Both the position numbers and the translations under genes were made by a program. The notes beneath the pieces were generated by a model. It had not been told where the DNA came from, did not search any database, and saw only the letters and a list, made by a program, of their open reading frames with translations. 64,000 nt of DNA from Gammaproteobacteria bacterium (GTDB lineage: Bacteria > Pseudomonadota > Gammaproteobacteria > JAPPPA01), in assembly GCA_030425645.1 (NCBI GenBank), contig JAUHZK010000004.1, positions 219,583 through 283,582 on the forward strand, written 5' to 3'. The stretch's first letter is position 1. The number at the start of each line of letters is the position of its first letter. This document shows positions 1 through 10,103 of this stretch, one piece after another.

Positions 1-43
1 TGCCAAAGTAGCCTTTGCTAAGCGCCAGAGGTGACCGCTATTT

Positions 44-1387
44 TTAAGCGGCCTCGTTAAACACCGGCCAGCGGCCGAGTAGCTTACCGCCGCGGCTAGT
101 GAGTAAGTCGCCAAATTGCAGCATCACATGTTCGCTTTGGGTGGGGCGTAGGAATACATGGTCGCCGACTGTAATGTCTACCTCGGCCGAGCCATTCAGC
201 ATTTCCTGGTTAGTGCTGCGACCATAGACGGAGTTGACCTGTAGGCCCGGTGGATTTTCCGGCTTGGCTTTCCAGTAACCGCCGTAGATAAAGAAGGTTT
301 GTTTTTGGTTCGGGTCCCACCAACTGAGTAATTTCCCAACTTTATCGGAGCCCGGAATTTGCACGCCTTCCGATGCTTTAAGTACCGGCGTGACAATAAA
401 TAGCGCTGGGATGTGCGCATCCAATGTTGGGATGTCGAAGTCCGTCGGCTTCATTAGTGCCGAGCCTACTGAGAGGTCGTTGACTAGGGTGATGTCGTCA
501 TACAGACGATAAGTAGGGCTGCCAGCCGCGTTCAACGTTAGGTCGTCACGCCACAATGTCGGGAACTGTGCTTTTGCGTGCTCAATCATCTCTTCATATT
601 TACCGAGTGCGGCTTGGTGTAGCTGCTCTTGGCTGGCAATAACCGATGGCACTTTAACCACGTGTGGGTCATACCCCATAAAACCGGAGAAGCGTAATTG
701 CTCCGGATTGGCGGCGATGGTGCGTAGCATGATGTCGAGCGTCTCGAGTTCAGTAATGCCACCACGATGCAGGCCGACGTCGATTTCAATATTGATTTGC
801 AGTGTTTCACCTAGCTCTTGTGCCAGCGCTAGGTATTCGCCAAGCCGCTCCGGCGTGTCGACTAGCCATTGCAACTGCTTGTCGGCTTGAAAGCCCTCCG
901 GCAAGTCCATACCCAAGGAACGTGACAGCTGGTTGCTGAGCCAACGAACGCCTTGGTTGTTTAGCGGATTGCGGCGGTGCTCAAGGTAAAACTGACGTGC
1001 CGATTGCACTGGTAAAGGTTTGCCTAATAGCATGTCGACGTTGGGCGTTTCTCGAGCCAACAGGTTAATAAATGGCTGGTGAAAAACCATCACGCGATTG
1101 GTCTGGGCGCGCTCCATCACGTATTTAATCAGCTCGGCGGATGGCACGGACTTAGCAACAATGCGGAAGTTTTTCGGCGCAGTAATGGCGCTGGTGATGG
1201 CGTCGATATTTAGATCAAGCCGGTCAAGGTCAAGCAGCATGCTCGGCTTGTAGGGGCCATCGGCTTTGAGTGCATTGTTCAGTTCGGCGAAATAGGGCGA
1301 ATAGCTAGCGCCTTGGGCTTTGGGTTTTAGCGCCCAGCCGCCTACGGCTAAACCCGCCGCACCCAGTAAAAACGTCCGTCTTTTCAT
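44..1387 (-). CDS. DSD1-family PLP-dependent alanine racemase-fold enzyme, exported
   Basis: The 447-residue protein begins with a twin-arginine-like leader (KRRTFLLGAAGLAVGG), so export through Tat is likely. The rest resembles the D-threonine aldolase/D-serine dehydratase (DSD1) group with an alanine racemase N-terminal barrel. Lys79 in RIVAKSVPS lies where the PLP Schiff-base lysine is expected, and the C-terminal segment with SEHVMLQFGDLL matches the family's metal-binding end. Substrate is not evident; a D-amino or hydroxy-amino acid is the family expectation. It stands alone, transcribed away from mscS. The fold assignment is fairly sure, the reaction is not. Confidence 0.7.
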   Translation of the reverse strand: MKRRTFLLGAAGLAVGGWALKPKAQGASYSPYFAELNNALKADGPYKPSMLLDLDRLDLNIDAITSAITAPKNFRIVAKSVPSAELIKYVMERAQTNRVMVFHQPFINLLARETPNVDMLLGKPLPVQSARQFYLEHRRNPLNNQGVRWLSNQLSRSLGMDLPEGFQADKQLQWLVDTPERLGEYLALAQELGETLQINIEIDVGLHRGGITELETLDIMLRTIAANPEQLRFSGFMGYDPHVVKVPSVIASQEQLHQAALGKYEEMIEHAKAQFPTLWRDDLTLNAAGSPTYRLYDDITLVNDLSVGSALMKPTDFDIPTLDAHIPALFIVTPVLKASEGVQIPGSDKVGKLLSWWDPNQKQTFFIYGGYWKAKPENPPGLQVNSVYGRSTNQEMLNGSAEVDITVGDHVFLRPTQSEHVMLQFGDLLTSRGGKLLGRWPVFNEAA

Positions 1388-1482
1388 GCCATCTCTTCCT
1401 TTTACGATGCTGCTATCATAGCGTCAGGGGCGCAGCTGTATTGACAGCAGCAGCGGTTATTTGTTTTTTTTGAGGGTCAATC

Positions 1483-2295
1483 ATGTCATTAGAAAATATC
1501 GATTGGAATGGTTTTGCGGAACAAGCCACGCCGGTACTAAGTAATTTACTTGCTGCCGTTGCGGTATTTGTTATTGGTCGCATTGTGGCTAAGTGGATTG
1601 CCAAGTTGGTTGGTAATGCCTCGCGGAAGAGGTTAGACGACACCATCGGCAGTTTTATCGAAACCTTAACGGGTGTGGTCTTGTTGGCAATGGTAGTCAT
1701 TGCCGCACTGAGTGTGCTGGGTGTCGATATGACAGCAGCGGCTGCGATTCTAGGCGGTATGGCCTTGGCGGTAGGCTTAAGTTTGCAAGGCCAACTGTCT
1801 TCACTGGCCTCCGGCATTATGCTGGCGGTGACACGGCCATTTAAGGTAGGGCACTTTGTTGAGGCTGGCGGCACGGCGGGTGTGGTTGAGAATATTGGCA
1901 TTCTGGCCACCACTCTAAAAAGCGGTAACAACCAAACCATTATCGTGCCGAACTCCAATGTTTGGAGCGGCACCATTACCAACTACTCTGATCGCCCAAC
2001 CCGGCGTATTGACCTGACGGTAGGCGTTAGCTACGACGCTGATTTGCGGCAGGCGCGCCAAGTATTAGAGGCTGTAATTGCTGCTGACGAGCGCATCTTA
2101 AAAGACCCAGCACCCTTGGTTGCAGTGAAAGAGTTGGGTGCTAGCTCAGTCGACTTTGTGGTCCGCCCTTGGGTTAAAAACGCAGATTATTGGGATGTGC
2201 TATTTGCTGTCACTGAGGCGGTGAAGCTAAAGCTCGACGATGCCGAAATTGGTATTCCTTACCCGCAAATGGACGTGCATTTGCATCAGCAGTAG
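1483..2295 (+). CDS. mscS: small-conductance mechanosensitive channel MscS
   Basis: The 270-residue length and layout fit MscS: three N-terminal membrane helices with a glycine/alanine-rich pore helix (residues about 75-110, ILGGMALAVGLSLQGQLSSL), then the beta domain with PFKVGHFVEAGG and the IVPNSNVWSGTITNYS signature, then an alpha-beta cytosolic vestibule. The channel sits in the inner membrane and opens on hypo-osmotic tension to release solutes. It is a single-gene unit followed by a strong intrinsic terminator. Nothing is missing compared with the E. coli channel (286 residues). Confidence 0.93.
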   Translation: MSLENIDWNGFAEQATPVLSNLLAAVAVFVIGRIVAKWIAKLVGNASRKRLDDTIGSFIETLTGVVLLAMVVIAALSVLGVDMTAAAAILGGMALAVGLSLQGQLSSLASGIMLAVTRPFKVGHFVEAGGTAGVVENIGILATTLKSGNNQTIIVPNSNVWSGTITNYSDRPTRRIDLTVGVSYDADLRQARQVLEAVIAADERILKDPAPLVAVKELGASSVDFVVRPWVKNADYWDVLFAVTEAVKLKLDDAEIGIPYPQMDVHLHQQ

Positions 2296-2318
2296 TTTGC
2301 AGAAGTAACAGTAGACAT

Positions 2319-2348
2319 AAAAAAGGCCGGTTTATCCGGCCTTTTTTT
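2319..2348 (+). terminator. intrinsic terminator after mscS
   Basis: A GGCCGG/CCGGCC stem with a TTTAT loop is followed by a run of seven T, 24 bp past the mscS stop codon. Confidence 0.9.
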
Positions 2349-2457
2349 ATGATCTTTACTAAGTGAAAAGTTGGCAATCATTAACCGATCTGTGCGATTA
2401 TGCTGCCGGGGAACCTAATTGGGTTATTTGCTTGGTCAGCAATATGGGGGATACGTT

Positions 2458-3141
2458 ATGTCTGACGGATATCAAGCTGAGCAAAGTTACGCCGAGGCTA
2501 AGGCGGACTTTATTCTAAAAACTTATGGCCACCTGCTAGGGGCGGTTGTCTTATTCACCTTAATCGAAGTGTGGCTTTTCCAGTCTGGTTGGGCGCAGAC
2601 GATTGCGCAGTCATTGCTAGGGGTTAACTGGCTATTTGTGCTGGGCGCCTTTTTTATCGTTGCTTGGTTGGCTTCTCATTTGGCGCATCGGATTGAAAAT
2701 CCAGCCGTGCAATATGCCGCCTTAGGCGGTTATGTATTGGCTGAATCAATTATTTTTGTGCCGCTGCTGTATTTGGCGGATTCATTTGCGCCTGGCGCCA
2801 TCGAGAATGCCGCGCTGGCCACCATTATTGGTTTTGTCGTGCTTACGGCGATTGTGTTCTACACCCGTAAAAACTTTTCCTTTTTGGCGCCGGCGCTAAT
2901 GTGGGGTGGTATTGCGGCGTTGGTGCTCATCGTCTGTTCGGTGTTGTTTGGTTTCCAGCTGGGCTTTGTGTTTTCGGTAGTGATGGTGGCTTATGCGGGG
3001 GCGGCTATTTTGTATGACACCTCTCGCGTACTGCATGACTATGGCCCGGGCCAGCACGTTGCCGCCGCTTTGGAACTATTTGCCGCGGTAGCCTTAATGT
3101 TTTGGTACCTGTTGCAAATCTTTATGTCGAGTGACGACTAG
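2458..3141 (+). CDS. Bax inhibitor-1/YccA family membrane protein
   Basis: This is a seven-helix BI-1/YccA-type integral membrane protein of 227 residues. The ATG at 2458 is chosen because GGGGGATAC lies just upstream; an in-frame extension to 2419 adds residues outside the family pattern. The family motif around FVFSVVMVAYAGAAILYDTS and the closing helix after HVAAALELF are clear. Bacterial relatives such as YccA interact with the FtsH protease and some act as pH-sensitive calcium leak channels; which applies here cannot be told. It may be transcribed on its own. Confidence 0.88.
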   Translation: MSDGYQAEQSYAEAKADFILKTYGHLLGAVVLFTLIEVWLFQSGWAQTIAQSLLGVNWLFVLGAFFIVAWLASHLAHRIENPAVQYAALGGYVLAESIIFVPLLYLADSFAPGAIENAALATIIGFVVLTAIVFYTRKNFSFLAPALMWGGIAALVLIVCSVLFGFQLGFVFSVVMVAYAGAAILYDTSRVLHDYGPGQHVAAALELFAAVALMFWYLLQIFMSSDD

Positions 3142-3187
3142 TTAGTAAGGCACGAGGGGTTCGTGCCTGTTATTTAGGGGATAAATC

Positions 3188-4099
3188 ATGAATTATTTTA
3201 CACGTGGCCTTGCAGCCGCGACGGCATTGTCTGCTTCGTTTCTAGCGTTCGCGGAAAGTGAGCCTACAACTGAGCCAACGGCTGAACAGGTTGAGGAAAT
3301 CAGCTACGAAGAGTATGCGCAAGGCATTTGGGACGCTTTAGAGAAGAAGCAAGGCACCATCTTGTTGCCAGCAGGTGTGGCGACATTAAACGTGCCAGAA
3401 AACTATATCTATTTGCCGCCAGAAGACGCCGCTAGGGTTTTGGTTGATATTTGGGGCAACCCGCCGCGTCAGAGCCTGAGTCAGGGCATGTTGATGCCCG
3501 CGAATACCACGCCAATGCAGCTGGACTCATGGGCGGTCGAGGTCGACTATGAAGAAGAAGGCCACGTTAAAGACGATGACGCTGAGGATATTAACTACGC
3601 CGACCTGTTGAAAGAAATGCAGGCAGACACCAAAGCCGCCAGCGAACACCGCGTTGAGAATGGTTACGATCCGATTTCCTTGGTTGGTTGGGCCTCGCCG
3701 CCGTTTTACGACAATGTAGAGAAAAAGCTGCATTGGGCCAAAGAAATTAAGTTCGGGGACTCGCCGGACCACACGCTGAACTACAACATCCGCGTGTTAG
3801 GTCGCCAGGGTGTTTTAGTGTTTAATTTCATCGCCGACATGCAACAGAAAGCGGCGATTGATGCTGAAGTAGAGACGGTAATGGCTATTGCCAGCTTTAA
3901 TGAGGGCCAGCGTTATGCTGACTATCAGCCGGGCGTAGATCGCGTTGCCGCTTACGGTATTGGTGGCTTGATTGCCGGAAAAGTATTGGCGAAAACCGGT
4001 TTTCTTGCGCTGGCTTTAGTGTTCTTGAAGAAGTTCGGCGTGTTTATTCTGCTGGGTTTGGGTGCTTTGGCTAAAGCGCTTTGGAGCCGCAGAAAATAG
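3188..4099 (+). CDS. DUF2167-family membrane-anchored periplasmic protein
   Basis: The 303-residue protein has an N-terminal signal peptide (residues 1-22), a long acidic soluble domain with the conserved DUF2167 segments GTILLPAGVATLNVPENYIY and DPISLVGWASPPFYD, and a C-terminal hydrophobic stretch (about 250-297) ending in WSRRK. This topology suggests a periplasmic domain fixed to the inner membrane by its C-terminus. No function is established for the family. It follows the BI-1 gene by 46 bp and may share its transcript; a terminator ends the unit. Confidence 0.8.
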   Translation: MNYFTRGLAAATALSASFLAFAESEPTTEPTAEQVEEISYEEYAQGIWDALEKKQGTILLPAGVATLNVPENYIYLPPEDAARVLVDIWGNPPRQSLSQGMLMPANTTPMQLDSWAVEVDYEEEGHVKDDDAEDINYADLLKEMQADTKAASEHRVENGYDPISLVGWASPPFYDNVEKKLHWAKEIKFGDSPDHTLNYNIRVLGRQGVLVFNFIADMQQKAAIDAEVETVMAIASFNEGQRYADYQPGVDRVAAYGIGGLIAGKVLAKTGFLALALVFLKKFGVFILLGLGALAKALWSRRK

Positions 4100-4120
4100 C
4101 CAGTATTCACTTTGTTGAAG

Positions 4121-4156
4121 AGCCCCACTTAGGCATGGCTTAAGTGGGGTTTTTTA
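4121..4156 (+). terminator. intrinsic terminator after the DUF2167 gene
   Basis: A CCCCACTT/AAGTGGGG stem is followed by seven T, 22 bp downstream of the stop codon. Confidence 0.88.
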
Positions 4157-4161
4157 TGGTG

Positions 4162-4374
4162 TTAACGCTTAAAGAATAAATAAGCACCCATGGCGAAACT
4201 AACAGCGCCGCCAATATAACGTTGCATTACTGCATCCCCGGCGCTGCCGGTAAAGGCTTGGCTGAGTTGCGAGCCTAGGGCTTGAGACATCTCATAGCCC
4301 CAGTAGCCTAAACCTAGGCCCAACACCATTAAGGCAATGCCGAACAATTGTACGTTGTTGTTTTTCTTGGCCAT
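4162..4374 (-). CDS. small two-helix membrane protein, DUF3185-like
   Basis: This 70-residue protein has two hydrophobic helices (about 10-27 and 53-68) joined by a small polar loop, and ends FFKR. Length and the glycine-rich first helix resemble DUF3185 proteins, which have no known function. It lies 12 bp downstream of the amidase stop in the same direction, so co-transcription is likely. Confidence 0.65.
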   Translation of the reverse strand: MAKKNNNVQLFGIALMVLGLGLGYWGYEMSQALGSQLSQAFTGSAGDAVMQRYIGGAVSFAMGAYLFFKR

Positions 4375-4386
4375 GTTGGGCTTCCT

Positions 4387-5877
4387 CTACAGATTCGGCT
4401 GCTTGTCTTTCCATGGATGCGCCTTTTCCAGCTGCCCAGCCAGCCTGAATAGGGTGCTTTCGTCGCCGAATTTTCCGGTAAATAGGGTGCCGATGGGCAG
4501 GCCCGCATCATTCCAATGCAGCGGCAGGCTCATTGACGGTTGCCCAGTGGCGTTGGCGACAGGGGTTTGCGACATAAAATCGTACACACGCTCAGCTGCT
4601 TGAATCACCATTTTCGGGTTGGTGGCGAGCTTTTGAATCGGCAAGTGATTGAGTGCCGCGACCGACCATTTATCCATGCCCTGAGGGCTTAAGTCACCCG
4701 GTTTGGGTGGTGGCGTGCCGCAGGTTGAGGTTAAGAAAATATCGTAGTTCTGCATAAATTGGCCCATGGTGCGGCCGACACCTTGGAGGTGCCAGAAGGC
4801 TTGGGCGAAGTCTGCCGAGGTATATACATCACCAAGACGTTTTAATGCCCAGGTGCGCGGCTCAAAGTCTTGTCGGCGCGCTTTGCGCCCCGTCATTTGT
4901 TCGCCTTTGCGTATTAGGGCGCAGGTGTCGGCGGCAACGAGTACGGCAAAGGCGCGAATAAAGGCTTCGCGGTCAATATCCGGCGTGGCTTCTTCAACGT
5001 GGTGGCCGAGGTCGGCCAGAATATTGGCTGACTTTTCTACCGCTGCTTTGCAGTCTGGGTGCAGCTCACGCCCAATCATCGGGTGAGTTGAAAAGGCAAT
5101 ACGTAGCTTGCCCGGATCGCGATCGACTTCTTCGAGGTAGGGGCGTTCTGGCGCCGGGGCAATATTCGGTGGCCCGGCGTCCTGACCGTGGGTGGCATCA
5201 AGCATAGCGGCGCTATCGCGTACGCTGCGGGTCAGAACGTGTTCGATGGCCATACCGTACCAAAGGTCGCCTTCGTGTGGCCCAGAGGGCGTGCGGCCTT
5301 TGGTCGGTTTAAGGCCAACCAATCCACAACAAGAAGATGGTGTGCGAATTGAGCCGCCGCCGTCACCGCCGTTGGCCATGGGAACAATGCGTGCGGCTAC
5401 CGCGGCAGCAGAACCACCACTAGAGCCCGATGGGCTGTGATTCAAATTCCAGGGGTTTAATGTTGAGCCGAATAATTCCGGATCAGTGATTGGGGTTACA
5501 CCAAATTCAGGCGTGTTGGTCTTACCAAAAATAACCACGCCGCTATCTTTGTAGCGTTTCGCTAGGGTGGTGTCTTCGGTAGCGATATAGTCCTTAAAAA
5601 AACGGCTGCCACTTCTTTGCGGTACGCCTTCCAGCGCGATCAGCAGATCCTTTACCAAAAACGGCACACCGGTGAACGGCCCATCTGGCAGGCCGTTGGC
5701 GATGGATTGGCGGGCATAGTCATGCAGCGGCTCAATAATGGCGTTGATTTTGGGATTAACCTCAGCGGCCCGCGCCATGGCTTCGCTGAGCAAGTCGCTG
5801 GCCGTGAGCTCGCCTTTGCGAACCAGCTCGGCTAAGCCGAGTGCGTCGTAGTCGCCATATTCTGTAAAGCGCGTCAT
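4387..5877 (-). CDS. amidase signature family hydrolase (6-aminohexanoate-cyclic-dimer hydrolase-like)
   Basis: The 496-residue enzyme carries the complete amidase signature: catalytic Lys in [10 protein letters not shown] (about residue 94), then the Ser-rich segment [16 protein letters not shown] and the Gly-rich loop [20 protein letters not shown] that supply the cis-Ser and nucleophile Ser. The overall architecture (opening [19 protein letters not shown]) resembles NylA-type amidases and related plant-type amidases acting on linear or cyclic amides. No signal peptide is visible, so it should be cytoplasmic. The natural substrate is unknown. Confidence 0.85.
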   Translation of the reverse strand: MTRFTEYGDYDALGLAELVRKGELTASDLLSEAMARAAEVNPKINAIIEPLHDYARQSIANGLPDGPFTGVPFLVKDLLIALEGVPQRSGSRFFKDYIATEDTTLAKRYKDSGVVIFGKTNTPEFGVTPITDPELFGSTLNPWNLNHSPSGSSGGSAAAVAARIVPMANGGDGGGSIRTPSSCCGLVGLKPTKGRTPSGPHEGDLWYGMAIEHVLTRSVRDSAAMLDATHGQDAGPPNIAPAPERPYLEEVDRDPGKLRIAFSTHPMIGRELHPDCKAAVEKSANILADLGHHVEEATPDIDREAFIRAFAVLVAADTCALIRKGEQMTGRKARRQDFEPRTWALKRLGDVYTSADFAQAFWHLQGVGRTMGQFMQNYDIFLTSTCGTPPPKPGDLSPQGMDKWSVAALNHLPIQKLATNPKMVIQAAERVYDFMSQTPVANATGQPSMSLPLHWNDAGLPIGTLFTGKFGDESTLFRLAGQLEKAHPWKDKQPNL

Positions 5878-5949
5878 GCCGTCTCCTGTTATATTTTGTT
5901 TAATAGAACTTGCTGTAGCCTACCTGCACAACAGAATAATACTAGCGCT

Positions 5950-7449
5950 GTGAATAACCCAACTGTCATCAATCCAAAAAATTATGTTTGGCCATTGGCA
6001 CTTTTGCTGCTGGCTAAACTGTTGCTGGCGGCGTTTTTCCCGCTAACAGGGGACGAAGCCTACTTTATGCAGTGGGCGGAAAAGCTTGAGCCTGGCTATT
6101 ACGATCATCCGCCCCTAATTGGCTGGGTACTCTGGGCAGTGGGGCAGTTGTCGGATTCGGTATTCGCCTACCGCATGGTGGCGTACTTTATTGGTATTGC
6201 AACGGCCTTGGTGCTGTACCACGTGGCTCGCCCGCTGGGTAAGAACGCTGCTTGGCTAGCTGCTGCGCTATATGTGGCGTCGCCAATGCATATGCTGCAG
6301 TTCTTGGTGACCAATGATTCTGCCTTGTTGCTCTGCTGTGGTTTGACCGTATTAAGCTTCCAGCGAGCCTTGCGCTATGGCGTGGGCCGTTGGAAATGGC
6401 CTATCTTGGGCGGCATTGCGCTTGGTTTGGCGGTGCTGAGCAAATACTTTGTGCTGTTCCTCTATTTGAGCTTGCTGATTGTGGCCTTTATGCGCCGCAA
6501 AGATGGCGGCCTCCGTCATTTGTTTGTGATGAGTCTGGTGGCCGTGCCATTTGGTTTGCAGCATCTGCATTACAATCTCACTAACTGCTGGAACAACGTC
6601 GCCTTCAACTTGTTAGCGCGCAGTGACACGGGCGATGGTCTGCATTGGGATTTTGTTGCCCAGTATCTAGGTTTGTTGGTCTATGTGCTGATGCCTTGGA
6701 TGCTCTGGTATTTGATTCGCCAGCGTCAACGCTGGTGGCGCAGTGAGTTGATGCTACCGATTGCCGTTGGCCTAGTGCCGCTGTGGTTGTTCTTGGTGGT
6801 GTCGTTAAAACGCGAAGTGGGTGTGCACTGGTTACTGGCTTTTGCGCCGTTTGCTTACACCTTGGCGACAGCCTTTACCGAGCAGGCGCAACGACGTGTG
6901 TTGAAGCTGAGTATTGGCTTTGGCGCGACGCATGCGATTTTGTTGTTATTGGTCTCTGCTATTCCCGCGTCGCTGCTAGTGCAGCATGAAAAGCATGGTG
7001 ATTACGCCATGTTTATCCAAGAAGAAAAGCTTTGTGCGGCACTGGAGCCTTGGCGAGACCAACCCATGTTTGCCGGCGGTTACACCATGTCGGCGATGGT
7101 GTCGCAGCTTTGCGATATGCCAGTCAGTGCATTATTCGGCACTTCTAAATATGGTCGCTTGGCAGATAACCGGGTGGATTTGCGAGCCTATGATCAGCAA
7201 TCGCTGGTGTATATCGACAAAGGTCAGTTCGACCTCACTGAGTTAAGCCCGTATTTTAGCTCCATCGAAGTCCAAGAATTAGATATTGGTGGCGCCACGT
7301 TGTCGGTTCTGATCGGCCAAGAATTTGATTACCAAGCCTATCGCAATCACTACTTGAGAAGCATTGAGCAGTTGTACTACCAGCGTCCAGATTGGTTGCC
7401 GCCAGCGGCTTGTCCATTTACCGAACGTTACTTCCCGCCAGAGGCCTAA
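5950..7449 (+). CDS. GT39-type membrane glycosyltransferase (ArnT/PMT-like)
   Basis: The protein has about eleven to twelve membrane helices and the family hallmark GDEAYFMQWAEKLEPGYYDH in its first periplasmic loop, where the acidic pair serves catalysis. Enzymes of this group move sugars from polyprenyl-phosphate donors onto lipid A, glycans or proteins. The GTG at 5950 is chosen because the first helix (YVWPLALLLLAKLLLAAFF) follows after ten residues; a TTG at 5896 would add 18 residues. Neither has a good ribosome site, so the start is uncertain. The acceptor is unknown and no polysaccharide genes lie nearby. Confidence 0.8.
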   Translation: MNNPTVINPKNYVWPLALLLLAKLLLAAFFPLTGDEAYFMQWAEKLEPGYYDHPPLIGWVLWAVGQLSDSVFAYRMVAYFIGIATALVLYHVARPLGKNAAWLAAALYVASPMHMLQFLVTNDSALLLCCGLTVLSFQRALRYGVGRWKWPILGGIALGLAVLSKYFVLFLYLSLLIVAFMRRKDGGLRHLFVMSLVAVPFGLQHLHYNLTNCWNNVAFNLLARSDTGDGLHWDFVAQYLGLLVYVLMPWMLWYLIRQRQRWWRSELMLPIAVGLVPLWLFLVVSLKREVGVHWLLAFAPFAYTLATAFTEQAQRRVLKLSIGFGATHAILLLLVSAIPASLLVQHEKHGDYAMFIQEEKLCAALEPWRDQPMFAGGYTMSAMVSQLCDMPVSALFGTSKYGRLADNRVDLRAYDQQSLVYIDKGQFDLTELSPYFSSIEVQELDIGGATLSVLIGQEFDYQAYRNHYLRSIEQLYYQRPDWLPPAACPFTERYFPPEA

Positions 7450-7559
7450 GCTCGCTGTACAGCTGTGCATCGCCCTCGCGCCACGTGCCATAGGCCAAGG
7501 TGATTTCGACGCTATTGGCTTATTCTGGCTACAATGAGTAAACAATTGAGATCTGATCG

Positions 7560-10103
7560 ATGCAGTTCTTTTACCGATTATTTTTTCTTTTCAGTAAGTT
7601 AATGCTGAAACCCGTGTTGCGCTACTTAGTGAGCGCGCGCATTGCTCCCGCGGAAATACCGGGGGGGCTAGAGTTGGATCCGGAAAAGCCGGTTTGCTAC
7701 ATGCTGCCCACCAGCAGCTGGTCTGACCGTCTGTTGCTCGAAAAACTCTGCGTTCAAAACAACCTGCCTAAAATTATTAATACCGATAAGCGCTTACCAG
7801 CTAAGGGTGAAGCTACGGTTATTTACCTACCGGCCTTAGACGCCACGCGGCAGAAAGAGTCTTCACGCCTGCGTGTTCGTTCTAACCGAGGCCTTGCTAG
7901 TTTGCTTGGCAATGCGCTGCAAGACGGCGATTATGATATTCAGTTGGTGCCGGTATCTATTCTTTGGGGCCGTGACCCTGGCAAAGAAACCTCACTGTTT
8001 AAATTGATGTTTTCGGATACCCGAGAGCCAGGGCGTCTGCGTAAATTCCTGATCGTCTTGGCGCAGGGCCGCCAATGTTTCGTGAATTTCGGTCTGCCAG
8101 TTGGTTTTCGTGAGTTTGCTGGTCGCGATGATTTAGCTAAAACCACTAAAAAATTGGTACGGGTATTCCGTGTCCACTTTAGCCGTCAGCGGACGGCAGC
8201 ATTGGGGCCAACGCTGTATAGCCGTGGTCAGATGCTGGCCGACGTTGTGAAATATCCAATGGTGCGTGAAGCCATTGAGCGTCGAGCTAAAGAAGACGGC
8301 CAAGATCTAGAAAAGGCAACTGCCGAAGCGCGGAAATACGCTGACGAAGTGGCCGCCAATTACTCCAACAACACCATTCGCGTGCTGGATCTGATTCTGC
8401 GCTGGGTATGGCGCAAGATCTTTAGCGGTATTTCAGTCCACCACGCCGACCGTTTGCGAGCCATTGCGCCGCACTATGGCGTGCTTTACATGCCTTCGCA
8501 CCGTAGTCACCTAGATTACCTATTAATTTCGCACCAGCTTTATGATCAAAGCCTTGTGCCGCCACATATTGCCGCCGGTATTAACCTGAACTTTTGGCCG
8601 GTGGGCGGCATTTTGCGGAAAGGCGGTGCCTTCTACTTACGTCGTAGTTTTGGTGGCAACAAACTCTACACCGCGGTATTCCGCTCTTATGTCGAGTTGC
8701 TGCTGCGCCGTGGTTATCCGATGGAGTTCTTCCCCGAGGGCGGCCGCAGTCGCACCGGGCGTTTGTTGGCACCTAAAACCGGTATGTTGGCGATGGCGTT
8801 ACACAGCTATGTGCGTCACCCCGATAAGCCGTTGCTGATTGTGCCTGTGTACGTGGGTTACGACAAAGTGCCTGAGGGTGGTAGCTACGTAAAAGAGTTG
8901 CGTGGTGCCTCGAAGAAGAAAGAATCCGCAGGTCAGTTGCTACAGGCCCGCCGTATCTTCAAAAGCTCCTATGGCAAGCCGTATGTGTCGTTCGGTGAGC
9001 CCATTGTGATGGACGAAATGCTCGACGAGTTAGTGCCTGAATGGCGCGAAGCGGAAGGCAAAAGCGAACGCCCAAGTTGGCTGCCTAAGGTCGTCGATAC
9101 CCTGGCTGACGAAAATATGCGCCGCATCAATGCCGCCGCGGTGGTGAATCCGGTGAGCTTGGTGTCGCTAGCGTTGTTGGCCAGTCCAGAAAAAGCTTTA
9201 GCCGAGCCAGACCTAATTCATCAAGTTGAAGCTTTTGCCGAGCTACTAAAACGCGTGCCGTATAGCCGCGACGTTGAGGTGCCGGTTACTGATGGTAAGC
9301 AGGCCCTAGACGAAGCCGCTCACGTGTCCGGTTTGTTACGTATTGATCACCCTTGGGGTGAAGTGATTACAGTGCAGGGTAAAGAGGCCACCTTGCTGAC
9401 CTATTACCGCAACACCGTGCAGCATCTGCTGGCGTTGCCGTCGTTAATGGCGCGCTTTCTACGCCATAGCGATGCCATTGATCAGCAGGAGTTAATCGAG
9501 CGCTGCATGGGTTGGTATCCGTTTTTGGAGCGCGAATTATTCTTGCGCCAAAACCGCGAACAAGCGCGCGTGCAGCTACCAAAACTAATTGATGCGCTAG
9601 TGGATATGGGGCTGTTGCTACGTGACGGCAGCATGATCCGCCGCCCAGATGTGCGCAGCTCACAATACGCGACGTTGATCGGCCTTAGCCGCGTGATGCG
9701 TGAAACCCTAGAACGCTACTGCATGATTTCATTGTTGCTGTCGGAGCATGTTGGCGACGCCATTGCGCGTAAAGACTTTGAGAAAGAATGCATTCTCATG
9801 GCCGAGCGCATGGGTATTTTGAGCGGTCGCATGGCGCCGGAATATTTCGACAAAGGCTTGTTCCGCAACTTTGTTGATACCCTGCTGGCTGAAGGTTTGG
9901 CGGTTTGCGAAAGCGACGGCACTACCGAAAAACTGCGTATTACCGAAAAGGTTTGTGGGCTATCAGTTGAGGCGGTCGAGCTATTAGGCCCAACGGTGCA
10001 GCAAACAGTACTGCAACTAATTAGCCGTCCGCAGGCGCAGCAAACGCCCGCGCAGGCCGAGGAAGAAAAAAGCTCGGTTGTGGTGCGCGCGGAAGACGAG
10101 TAA
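7560..10103 (+). CDS. plsB: glycerol-3-phosphate 1-O-acyltransferase PlsB
   Basis: The 847-residue protein matches the long gammaproteobacterial PlsB. It catalyses the first acylation of sn-glycerol-3-phosphate with acyl-CoA or acyl-ACP at the inner membrane, starting phospholipid synthesis. Acyltransferase block I (HRSHLDY, residues 314-320), block II (GGAFYLRRSF), block III (FPEGGRSRTG, 391-400) and block IV (VPVYVGYDKVPEGGSY) are all intact. The end of the gene overlaps the start of trmO by one base (TAATG), indicating translational coupling. The C-terminal tail is rich in Gln, Ala and Glu, a variable part of the family. Confidence 0.96.
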   Translation: MQFFYRLFFLFSKLMLKPVLRYLVSARIAPAEIPGGLELDPEKPVCYMLPTSSWSDRLLLEKLCVQNNLPKIINTDKRLPAKGEATVIYLPALDATRQKESSRLRVRSNRGLASLLGNALQDGDYDIQLVPVSILWGRDPGKETSLFKLMFSDTREPGRLRKFLIVLAQGRQCFVNFGLPVGFREFAGRDDLAKTTKKLVRVFRVHFSRQRTAALGPTLYSRGQMLADVVKYPMVREAIERRAKEDGQDLEKATAEARKYADEVAANYSNNTIRVLDLILRWVWRKIFSGISVHHADRLRAIAPHYGVLYMPSHRSHLDYLLISHQLYDQSLVPPHIAAGINLNFWPVGGILRKGGAFYLRRSFGGNKLYTAVFRSYVELLLRRGYPMEFFPEGGRSRTGRLLAPKTGMLAMALHSYVRHPDKPLLIVPVYVGYDKVPEGGSYVKELRGASKKKESAGQLLQARRIFKSSYGKPYVSFGEPIVMDEMLDELVPEWREAEGKSERPSWLPKVVDTLADENMRRINAAAVVNPVSLVSLALLASPEKALAEPDLIHQVEAFAELLKRVPYSRDVEVPVTDGKQALDEAAHVSGLLRIDHPWGEVITVQGKEATLLTYYRNTVQHLLALPSLMARFLRHSDAIDQQELIERCMGWYPFLERELFLRQNREQARVQLPKLIDALVDMGLLLRDGSMIRRPDVRSSQYATLIGLSRVMRETLERYCMISLLLSEHVGDAIARKDFEKECILMAERMGILSGRMAPEYFDKGLFRNFVDTLLAEGLAVCESDGTTEKLRITEKVCGLSVEAVELLGPTVQQTVLQLISRPQAQQTPAQAEEEKSSVVVRAEDE